Below, one piece after another: positions 38,501-50,500 of a stretch of 64,000 nt of DNA. Positions within the stretch are counted from its first letter, which is position 1. Each line of letters begins with the position of its first letter. Both the position numbers and the translations under genes were made by a program. A model generated the notes under the pieces. That model was not told the origin of the DNA. It searched no databases and worked only from the letters and a program-made list of their open reading frames with translations. Source of the stretch: Lanius collurio (taxonomy: Eukaryota; Chordata; Aves; Passeriformes; Laniidae); contig JACBWW010000071.1 of NCBI GenBank assembly GCA_020086605.1, positions 62,001 to 126,000 of the forward strand, written 5' to 3'.

Positions 38501-41500
38501 AGGAGCCTCTGACCCAGGACTTCCATTAGGAGATGGCATCCACAAAAGAGCAAAAGAATCTCTCCTTGGGAAAAAAGTGTTTTAAAGGAGTTCCTATATC
38601 CTTGTCTCTCCTTCTCCCTTGCTCTTCTTTAGAGATTCAAGCTCAACTTTTCACCCTGTTATCCACTTTTGGTAGCTTCTCTCTTTGGTTCAATATATTA
38701 TAAATACATGAACCTTCTTAGGGAGATGGAATCCACTGTTCTCTTCAAATATTGGTTTAACAGCTGAGAGAAAACAGTGAAATATTTGCAATTTTAAAAT
38801 TTAATCATGCTCTTTGAATTAAAAATGAACTTCAGAAGGGGAAGGTGGAAACAGTCACTGGGGCTGGGAGAGGAGAATGGGATGTGCATGTGGGGAGTTG
38901 GTCTGAGCCTCTTCCTGATCCTGACACTCTCTGCAGGCTGGGGAGGAACGGACAGGGACCAGCATGAGCCCTAAGCACTGATCCCACTGGCATTCTAGAG
39001 GATGGAGACATGTGAACAGGACAGCAAGGACAGCAGGCTGAGGTGCCACAGACCTCACAGTGATTTAGCTTGTCCATCTCTGTGTCCCTACACCCCAACA
39101 GCATGTTTCTCTGTTTGCACGGGGTGGACATCCCATTTCATGCCCTCCTAGCCCAGAGGGACTCTGCCTATATGCCTCCCCTTGGCTGCCCAGTGCTCAC
39201 AGAGCCCACAGATACCTCTCTGCCCACTGGGACCAACAGTTGCCCGAGGCAGCAGTGCCTTCCACCCCTTCTCCACCCCCCCAACAGCCACTGCCAGTGG
39301 GCAATTACATTTTCAAGGGAAAAATACCTGTTTCTTTTTCGCTTCTTGGAGCTTTTCTTCTTCTTCTTCTTCTTCACAGGTGAAGGGCTGTAGGAGGGAG
39401 ACCTGAGGGGGCCGAGGGGCATTAGGGACCACAGGGCTACTCACAGCCATCCCAGCCACCCCAACACTCGCCCCACCACCAGTGGCAGCATCTCCAGGGC
39501 GGAGAGTGGTTGGGGGCTCCTGGTCAGAGCAGGATGAGCCCAGGGATGAGCCTCAACCCAGCTCTGCTGCCCTGAGGGGAGGGCGAGAAGATGGCAGCAC
39601 CTCCCTGGGCTGTGGAACCCCTAGGCCCTCACACCTCCATCTTACACAGACCCTTTTCCCTCATGCCCAGCTGAGGGCTGCCCTTCCCTCCTGCCCCACA
39701 CACCACCATGGCACCTCCTTCATTGACTCTCTTCCTTACACCCAGCAAAGGGCTGGCCTGCCAGTCCCCTCACACCCCTCATGCCACTATGGCCACCCAC
39801 ACCTCCTTCACTGACCCTCCCAGACACCCAGCCAAGGGCTGCCCTGCCTGTCCCCTCACGCCACCATGGCTCCCTCACCTTCTTCGCTTCTTGTGGCCAG
39901 ACTTCTTTTTCTTCTTCTTCCCCCGAGCCGGCAGTGGCCGCTCCCCATCACATGAAGGACTGAGAATGGGGGAAAAAACCCAATAAACATTAAAAATAAT
40001 AAAAATAGACCCTGAATGACTCTCTGCCATCCCCACCTCAGGGACATGAGGCAGCAAGATCGGTGTTCACAGTGGACCAAGGATGTGGGTGTTGCCTCAT
40101 TACCCTCTAACGAATTATTTAGTCACAGTTTAAATGAAGTGTCTAATAGAGAAGCAAGACAGCTACACCACAGCAAAGCTGATTATTTAAAACATGTTTG
40201 CTGAGGTTAACAACTCCGAAACAGATTTATAGGTTTTGTTGCTCTTTGTAAATATGCTTTAAATAATTAATTGGTGTTTAATTTGCATACAGTAATTATT
40301 GCAACCAGATGCATCTAACTATAATAAAGACTTGACATGTGTTAAGTAGCAATTGATTAGAAATATATATATATTTATTGAGACACTATGGTAATTGAAG
40401 GAGATATGCATCTCTTACACAGTTGTTAAGCCTTGAAAATAAAGCCTCCTGCAAATTAATTTCTTCTTTAAACATATGATGCTGAATAGTGTTATGTTTC
40501 AATGAAAAGCAAATACTGTGGTTAATTAATTCAGAGCATTGGGCTGAAAAAAATGACAGATACTCTGTGGCTACTCATTAACTAAAGCAAATGCTTGTGA
40601 AGACAGAGGCAGCTGGCAGCCTGGTGGCATGCCTAAATCAGCCCAAGTCAGCCATGTGGATCTCCAAACAGATCCACAGATCTCTCTGAATCCCCAAATG
40701 GATCCAGGACCAAGGTTTGTGGGGGCACAGGGCCTCTGAAAAATCATGGTGCTAGGTTTGTGTCTCAGTTTCCCCACTTCTCATTCTGCCACTGGGAAAA
40801 GCCAGGAGCAAGGGATGGGTGGAAGCAGCTCCATGGTTGGAGAACACTGTGAGATCTTCACTACAGAAACAGGCCAAAAACTGAGCAGTTTTCTGCAGCA
40901 AGAACAAACATTATTGCTAATAAAAGTCCTAATGCAGAGCAAATGACACTTTGGGGGGGGACACTCAGACTCCACCAACCCTCCACACTTGATCATCCAG
41001 GGCTTGCATTACCACTGAAATTACACTATCATAAAAACTCAATTGCTTAGTGCTTTTAATACATTTTGGAGAAAAAAATAAAAGCTTTGCAAAATGAAAC
41101 TGCAAGCTAATGCTTCACTTGTGAGCTGTGGATAATGAGTGCTTCTGGTGCAGTAAATCCACTGTGCAACCACAGCATGACCCCACAAAGCACCAACCTA
41201 CTCCTCCTCACTTCCTCCTCCCAAGGATTTCACGGACCAGCAGCAGCACTATCAGAGGATGTGGCACACTTTGGGCTCAGTGGGCCTTCTACCTTAATGC
41301 AGACAGAAGTCGTGCATTTTCCAGGAGGTCTCATTGTCAGACACCCAGGGACACGGCTGGGCATTGCCATGGCCAAGGGAGAGCAGGAAGGAACACCTGA
41401 CCATGCAGCCATAGGCTGTTTCTGCAGAGCCCTTCTCCCTCTCCCCAGATAAAATCTTTTGTCTTTGATGTGGCAGCTTTCTCCCCTGTGCTGATCTTAC

Positions 41501-44500
41501 TTCAATTGTTCCTCCGTGATTATAATCAAAGTCTAATTAAAAATGTGCTTTAGATTATTGTTCTGGTTGGCCTGAAATCTGAAGATAGGAAATGTGCTTT
41601 CTTGCTCTTTCTTTCTAGCATCTTTAACCAAATGGAGAGGCTTTAATCCCAGAGACAGTTGAGCAGGCAGGGCTCAGAGACCCCAGTTACTTAATTTACA
41701 ATGTTCCATTAATTTTTCCCCTCTCAATAACGAGGCTGTGTCCTAATGAAGGCAATGCTGCTGAGCTGATCTAGGCACGGGGAGAGGGGAATTGCTGAGA
41801 GCGATTCCCATCAGAGCTGGTAGTGCAAAGGAGTGCTGGAAGGTCTTGAAGACTCTGAAGGAGGCTGTAAGAGCAAGCCCTGGAATAGAAATGAGCTGCA
41901 GGTTTGTCCCTGCAAATACACACAGGGATTTCATGCAACTGCGTTTGTTTTCTGCACACATAACTGAGACATTTAAGCCACCCCCAGCTCTCACAGACTC
42001 AAGAGGGGCTGAGTAAACAGCCATGGACACCTCCCCTCCCAGCTCTGTGTTCCAAGGTGGCCCCCCTCACGGCCCTGGCTCCTACCTGCATGACCTGCGG
42101 TGAGCATGGTCTCGTCTCTCCCTCCCCTTCACACAGCCATTGGTGCTGGAGGGCTCCCTGACCACGCAGCTGCTCAGCTTCTCGGGACGTCTGTCTTCTG
42201 CAGGGTACGGCAGGCAGCTGAGTGTCCCACTGCCGGGGCAAGACAAGAGAAAGAGCCATCAGGAGCTGTCCCTTCAGCTGGGGTCGTTCCCCACATTGTG
42301 GGGAATCTCCTTTCCTTTTTGCAGGTAGAACCTGTGCTGCTGTGAAGGAGAGCTGCAGGTTGCTCTCAGTGCTCAGCCCTGCAGTGGGAAGTGCTCCTAC
42401 AAGGCTCTAAAATGCCCTATTTCCAAGCCAAGCTGCACCCTAGCCCAAGCACGCTGTGCTCATTTTTCAGGCAGAGATGCCACGAGCATCATGCAGCCAA
42501 GGAGCAGCTGGACAGCACAGAGCCAGATCCAATCCCAATGGGAAGGGAAAATAGGAGCCAGTCAGGACATCTTCTCCTGCATTATGGGGTTTAGATCACC
42601 AGCTCTGCAGAGACAGCACAGATTTTGCACTCTGATAGAAAAAAAATCCTTTTGCATTTCAAATGTAATTTTCCAAATGTGCTATTGCCTTGATAACACC
42701 TTGCCACACATCCTCATCCCCTGACTGGAAGCAAACTTCCCCACTCCTACTAATAAGGTGCTGGGTTAGTGAACACCCCTGGTCCTGCTGACAGCTCAGC
42801 CTTGAGAACCTGGGACAGCCCAGCAGAGCTAAGGAGAACCACCTGGGCCAGGTCAGTGCCTGCAAGAGCCCAGGGAGCTGGCAAGGAGCAGAGCAAAGGC
42901 AGGCAAAGCACGGAGTGAGTGCTTTCTAAGAAACATTGGGGCTTGTGCAAGCTCAAATAGAGAAAAGAAGACAAATGGAGAAAACAAACCCAAACAAGTC
43001 TGCATGCAGACACTTGGGAGGAAAGTAAATAGGTTTCCAGGCCCTGCAGATGTTTATTTCAAAGAATGAAAAGATTAATGAAAAGCCATAAACCGTACCT
43101 GGCAGGGGTGCTGGAGACACTGGGCTTTGGTGTCATCCAGAGCATTATGGAATACATAAAGCAAGCATAGGCATGTCCAGGCCCAACCTGGCTGTGGGGT
43201 GGTACCCAGGGTAGGTTGGGCTCAGCTGGCACTAAAAGTGTCCCTGTTTCTTCCCATTATAATTTTAAAGTCGATCCCAGGCTTAGGCTATGCATGCCAG
43301 TTTAGGGTCCGCTCTGCAAAGTCCCATGGCTGCATCAGTCAGAAGACCCAACTTCTCTCATTGGAAAGCAACACTCTGAAGCCCACAGGCCATGTAGATC
43401 CCACCAGAGCAGGGGGAGGCTGGGATGTCCCCCTGCCAGCCCTGCAGCCATAGCAAAGGAGGATGCTTTGGCTGCAGAGACCACCACAACCATCACACGT
43501 GGGTGTGGAGATAGGAACAAGGGGCCAGGGCCAGGTGTGTGCTGCACATCTGGGGATTAAATGGGGGCAAGAAAGTGGTTAAAGAGCAATGTGATGTTAA
43601 AAAAGCCCCAGTTAGGCATGGCCAGAGCCTTGTAAGCCTCAGGGAACACCCTGCTGCCTGCCTCAGCCATGAATAGCACTTCTTGGGGTTGGAGTTGGCA
43701 CAAGAGAACCTGCAGAAGGCTCACCCCTCTCTTTCCACTTGTGTTTTCTCTCTCAACAAGCATCCACTTTCTTTAACAGCCAGCTCCTTCTTGGAGCCCA
43801 TTTTGTAATGCCTGATCATTTCAGGATATGCACAGCCAAATACAAGGGACAGGGATAGGGGAGGGAGGGAAGCTGGGTGAAGTTTTTCTGGCCCAGAACA
43901 TGCAGGAGGTGAATAGTCCCTCTTGCTTCAAAAAGTCTGTTTGTAATAAATCCTCCAGTTGCTTCCCAACGTTTCCACTATTTTTAACCATCCAGGAAGC
44001 TACATTGTTAATCGTTTTCTGTGTGCTAGCTAATTGGTTCTTAAAACCCCTTTTAAGAGCAGCCTTCTGAGGCTCAGTCATTAGGATCCATTAAAAATGT
44101 CCCCAAATTAATGACCTGTGCTAAGTCTGAGCAGGATGGATTCCAGCAGTGGAGGCAGGAGAGTTCGTCCCCAGGCTGGCAGCGGGGTGGAACACCGCTG
44201 CCAGGACCTGGGTACGGCAAGTGACATCCTTGCCACCCAGCCTCTGCTCCCATTAATGGGATTTCCAGGTCCTGGGGTTAAAACATATTGGCTTTGAGAC
44301 CATCAAGGTCTCTTGTCCTGCATCGTGCCAGGAACCATTTCTTCTGGGCTTGGAAGTAATTATTGATGGAAATAATTATTCTCCAATTCCATCAAAGGCT
44401 GGCTTCCATTCAACCAAATGTTCTCCTCTGACGGATGCTGAGAGTCACTAACACTTTAAACTGGCTGGTAATCCCCTGGTGTGGAGCTCCATAGACACTG

Positions 44501-47500
44501 ATTGAATACGAATAGAATAGAATAGAATAGAATAGAATAGAATAGAATAGAATATCTATTGTATATAATATATTGCAAATTATATATATGTATAAACATT
44601 TTCTTTTCTTATTGTCTTTTGTGTCCTTCATGACTGATATAAAAGTGATGCAGTTTGGTGTGAATGATCTCTGTGGCCTCAAGGGAGGGATTATCTTCCT
44701 TGTTCCTGCAGCAGGAAAGAAAAAGCCTTTGTGGGTGTTTTTTCTGGAGATGACCCAGAAAGAGCAGCAGGGATGCTCAGCAGGATGCTGCTGGAAGCAT
44801 GGGACTCATGCAGCTCAGGGGACGTGCCAGAGGAGGCAGGAAGGATGCCCTGCTGGGGGCCAACAGTGCTCCAGCACTCCTAGTGAGGACCACAGCCTCT
44901 CTCCTCAGTGTATTGGTAGCATGTTTGTCCCCAAGGATGCACTCCTGGGCACAGGCAGCTGGACCAGGACAAGGGACCTGCCCACCCATACCACCTGCCC
45001 TCCAAGTTTCTCCATTTCCACTTGGCAATTTGATCACTTGCACTCCTTTTTCTTTTTCCTTTCTTTCTCCCATGCAGAAATCCATCAGACCTGTCCAGAA
45101 GAAGCACAGCTGCTCCTAATGGGAAACCCCCCACAGTAAGGCACCTGTGGGCTGCCTGCCACCAGCTCAGTGCAGAACATGCCCTGTGCAACCGCCCACC
45201 AGAGCTGGCTCATCCTGTCCCTTCCCATCCTAGCAGTCTCTGGTCCAGGAGGGTTTTTTTGGGCTCATGGCAATTTTTGCCAGTGCTGCAGTGGCTGGAA
45301 GAGAAGCAGCAGGCACACAGGGCTCTCACCAGCATAAGCCTCTCACAGCTCAGCTTGCCCACCTCTGCATTGTGGTGTCAGATTTGGGCTCTCACGTGTA
45401 TTCCTTCTCTAACAGAACATGTTGGCAGCAGAGGGAAATGATCTATTGCCTACCCTAATACAAAGGTCACTGGTGGGAAGGAACCCAAATATTCCTTATT
45501 TGAAGGGGAGGTTAAACCACCATAAACCACTATGGCCACATGGAGGAGAAGGGATGTGTGGTTCTTTGCTGCTGGCAGGGCCCTGCAGGATCCCTGAGAC
45601 CAACCCATTCTGCCTCCCTTCCTTGGGGAAGGGATGTCACCCCCAGTTTGTGGGGATACCATGGAGACCAGTTAAGCACTGCCCTTCCTGCCTACAGACA
45701 GATGCTGGCACTGTCCACAGAAGACGGGACAAGGGCATAAGGCATTTGCTGCCTCAGTGAGCAAACTCCCAAACCATGCCCATCCCTCCATCCTGGGCTG
45801 CCGTGCTCCATGCCATGGCCAAATGCCATCTCATCAGGCCATGAAATGTGGCGCTTGGTGACACACGCTGCTCCAGGAGCTGAGCCCAGGGACAGCCATC
45901 CCCGCCGGCCCTGCAGTGACAGCACTCAGTGCGGGTTTGGTGTGCCCTTGACGTTCCCTGTGTGCTGCCAATCCGGGGCTGCCAGGGTCGGGCACTGCCC
46001 TCCCCTGCCCACAGGCTCCCATGTCCTAGCCCAGATGCCCTGGCCCCGCAGCAGTCTCCTGCCACAAAGCTTTCATCAATCAGCCTTTTCCCCACAGTAA
46101 CTCATCTCAAGAGGATACAAAAGCAGTAAAATTGTCTTCCTAATGACCTTTTAGGTGTCAGACCCTGGCATCAGACCATCTCCCCACTCAGCTGCATTGT
46201 CCCTCACCTCCACAGGATGAGCCCCAGCAGTTCCAGCCTCAGTGGCCTTGTGCAGCCCCTGTGCCCTTCCCAGCTGCCCTGCAAGCAGCAGTGTAAGCAC
46301 ACTGGGGCTGAATCATGCTTACCAAGCAGTTTTGGGGGTTTTTTTTATCCTTTATTTTCCTTTGCACATGAAGCTGGGTTGGGTGCTGGATGCACAAGCA
46401 TTTCAGAGGCCCTGGGCACTGACTGCATTTGGCAGACCTGCATTGGCAGCACTTCCAAGGTCAGAGGATTTGGGATAGCTAATATAAAAACTTTACTACT
46501 TTCCCTGCTTCAGCCCTGGTTGGCTTCATGTTCCCATCATGTCTACATCCCCCAGTGAAAAGGCAGGAGCAGCTTCAGCTGACTGGAGCCCCCCGCAAAA
46601 GGGTTAAAACATCTCTGATGAGCCTAAAAGCTGTGAATGTTTCACTGACATTAAATGATGAAGGATGGATATCTTGCCTGGAACTGGGAACCTCAGGACA
46701 GACATCCTGAGGGGAGGCTGGAGAAACTCCTGTGCCTGCAGCCACTTGCACCAGGGATGTTCTCACCATTTCTCCTGAGTAACATGCAAAAAGTGCATGG
46801 ACAGGTGATGGAATACCCCATCTTTCCTCTCCTTTCCTCACCTGGAGGTTTTGGCTGTGCAGGAGAGGCCACTGGTGGGTCAGGATCCCCACATCCCTGC
46901 ACTCTATGCCACAGCCATATCATGTGTGCTTTGGCGCTGGGCTCTGGTGAGGGCTGCTCAAAGTGTTTCTAAAACCCACCCTTTGGGATGAGAAGTCTTT
47001 TGGCACCGGCAAAATGAGCCTGTGATTTTTCTCTCTTGCTCTCTGGCTTTGCTCATCTGATTGAAAAAGACAACGGTCAGACCATTCCCTTGTCCCCTGA
47101 GAGGGAAGGAACAGAAAAGAGTCTTGTAAAGACATTTCCCAGCAAAAACTCCAGCAGATGTGTTTATGTAAAGCTCTCTGAAATATGCACTAAAAATACC
47201 TCTTCAAAATTAGGAGATGGGGAATATTGTAAGTGCTTCCCATAAGCACACACACGCACACAAATACCCCATGGCAGGTTCTTTCCCCACCTCATTCAAC
47301 CCGTTATTATTAGTGCAGCAGGAGCCCTGCAGTTTGTTATTGAAAATTATAATAGCAAATCACCGAGATATTTTCCTTGATTACACAGACTCCAGGCCAG
47401 TTCAATTTTAATCTTCTCCCCTCTCTTTTTTCTGTGCATCAGCAGAGGCACCAGCTGCAGAAAGGCACATGGGTTTCTCGAGGCAGTTCAAACACAGAAG

Positions 47501-50500
47501 AGAAATACAATTCTGTACTATACATTTTTCATCAATTTTTTGCCAGTTGTGATTCTCCTCCTCCTCTTGCTCCCGGGAACCTTGTGTCCTGGCACAAGCC
47601 TGCATGCGGCTCCTTTTCCTTCTGGGACTCCAGAAAGGTTTAACGACCGCTCTCAGCACATCCTGGGCCAAAAAAAAGCAGCTTGGCTCTTTCTTTACCA
47701 GCAGTTGATTTACTATGCATGGTTGGATCAGAACAGAGGAGCTTCCCTGCTGGAAGAGGCCCCGGTGGCAGTGCAGGATCAGTGCCAGATGCTCTGGGGG
47801 GTGCTGAGAGGTGGCAGTTCATGGGGAGGGCTCCGTCCCGGGCACCAGCTGGCAGCAGCTCCGGCTGTGCAGCACGGGATGGACAATCCCTGCAGAGGCC
47901 ACAGGGGAAAGTGGTGCCTCCGTGGATCATCCTTCTTAGGCAGGGGCAGGCACGAGGGTGAGCACAGCCTCTTCCTGCTCCCCACGGCTCGGTCTCCTCC
48001 TCCCCAGGGGCACCAAGAGCCCCATCTCCTGTCTCCCTTCCTTCCTGAGCACCATGCAGGGCTCTGTGTCCCTTTCCCTCGCTGCCAGCAGCCCAGGATG
48101 GCTCTGCTCACTGCCTGCCAGAGACAACAGAGAGAAATCTGAGGAATATGGCACATGGTCACATTGTTTCTAAAGAAAACCTGGACTGCTGCCCCATCTC
48201 GAACGGTTTCTACGGCATCTTGTGCCTCCCACGCTGTCGGCTCTGAGGTCCCTGCGGACCATCCTGCCTGTCAGCACCTGCACACTGCCAGGCCAGGCTG
48301 GCTCTCAGGGGGACAATCCTGTGCCTTTCCTGTCCTCAAATCCTCTTCCTTAGACGAGTACCCTGCGGGTTCCCATGTCTGTACAGGAGCCAGTTTTACC
48401 CTCAATCAGGAAATACGAAGAAAGGAGCCTTGCCATGCTGCCCCATGGCACAGCAATCTAGCACACCGTTCCATGATCCATGGTTTGGGGGACTCCAGGC
48501 TCCTGAGTGACCCAGAGGACTGGGGCTGAGAGCTTATGCTAAACTCAACCATAGCCCCACAGCCACTCTCGTTCCAGGCTGGCCTCAAACAGCACTCTCA
48601 GATCCTTTCCTTGCCATCACCCCCAGGCAGCCTGGAGAAGCCATGAAGGGGGTGAGCTGACAGCCAGGCATGGGGGCAACCTGAAACAGCCCTTGCAGAG
48701 CTTGTGATTAGGAAAGGTCTGGATCTGAGCTCACATTTCCCATTAAAGCCTTGCCCACAAGCAGCACAGGGCAAAACCAAGCTACACAAAAGTCAGAAAC
48801 AAGGCTGGGAGGGAGCCCAGTGGCTGTGGTTGGGCGCTTCCCAATGCAGCACAGGGAACTGAGGAGCACCAGTGGATGATGCTTAACACTTTAGGAAGGG
48901 TTTAACAAAGAAATTAACTCATGGATGTCCTAGAAAAGAAGCACTTTGGCACTGCCCACAATGTGGTTAGCCCAAGGGGCTGCACGGGGCCAGCCCCTGC
49001 CACAGGGACCATCAGATGTGTCCGTTCCCCCCACTTCCAAAACCTATGCTATTTGGCAAAGCAACCAGCAGTGAAATAGTGTATTTGCCAATAACAACTT
49101 GTTAAATTTTAATCAAATAGAGAATTGTAAGCACACAGTTACCTGGAGCTCCTGGGAACACTGAGAGATCACTTTAAAAATTAAATAGCAATTAGGCAAG
49201 ATGGAAGCAGCAAGGAGAAGGCAGCTGGAGAAGATCCACTTGGAGCAGCAATGCTACCTTTGCCACTTACATAAAGTTTTTCCTCCTCTCTCCTAATTTT
49301 CTTCCTTTGATTTGTCACTGATAAAAGAGGAGAACACACTGGAGGTCCCAACACTCAGATAACTCCAAAAACACAACCTGTTCATGCAGCTGCCACCTGT
49401 CTGCAGAGCTGCCCTGGGAATGACTCTGGTTGATTGCTGCCCCACCTATCCATCCATCCATCCATCCTGGGGACAGGGACACTCAGGTCACTGCACATTG
49501 TTAATAAACCGGCCACCCCATGGTGCTCAGTACCCCGTGGTTATGGAACAGTGATCCCAAGGCTTGTCTTGAAACGACTCCAACATTAAAAAATGCTCAG
49601 CCCCCCCACCCAGGAAAGACCCACGGGGTGCATCCAAATGGATGTCTCCAACCTGGGTGCCAAAGGGGTGTCCCTAGCCAGGGCATCACCTGGGCAGGGT
49701 CTGGTGAGGAAGGGTTCCCTGGACATTGTTCTGTTTGGTGATGCCATGAAGATTTTTTGCTTTTTATTTTATACTCCTTTCATGCCTTTTTGCAGCTTCT
49801 GTTCCTGATGCTTTTGCCTACATTCTTGGACTTGTTTGTCAAGCTAGGAGACTAAATATTTTAGAAGCTTTGTAAGTAGAAGTCAATGTGCCCCAGACCC
49901 CAGGGTCCTCTCCAGAACACATTCTGTAAACTAAGATAGAACCATCCAGGGGAAGGTTCTTTGGGGAGGGGGCTCACTCAAGCCTCTCACTGGGGAATTT
50001 TGATAGATATGCTAATTAGAAAGACCTGTTATGTTATACCAGATCTTTCTGGTGTGTGCACTTCAGTGCACCTGACCTGGATGTGTGCACCTAAGGATCC
50101 TTAAAATAAATACAAAGGTAAAATCCCTTTTCCCCCTTCTAACCGTGTCTGACTCTTGATTTTAACACTAGGAAAAAATCACTGGGACTTGTCTCCTGAA
50201 CATCCATCCCCCTGTCATGCAGAGGGCTGCAATGCCAGGGCCACGCTGCCAGGGCCACGTGGGGCCGGGAGGGCTCTGTGACACTGTGAGGAGCAGATGT
50301 CCCCACACAGGGAAGCAGCAGTTAGCTCCCGTGGAAAGGAATTAACCAACAGATTTCTGCTGCTGAGCCATGAGCCTGCAACATTCCCAGCCCAGCAAGG
50401 GATGTGGAAAGCGGGCTTTAAACACCCACCCTCACTTGTTGACAGGGGCTGTTAATGGTCAGAAGGGCTCTTTGCCTCCCTGTATGTGCAGTGTCAGCTG

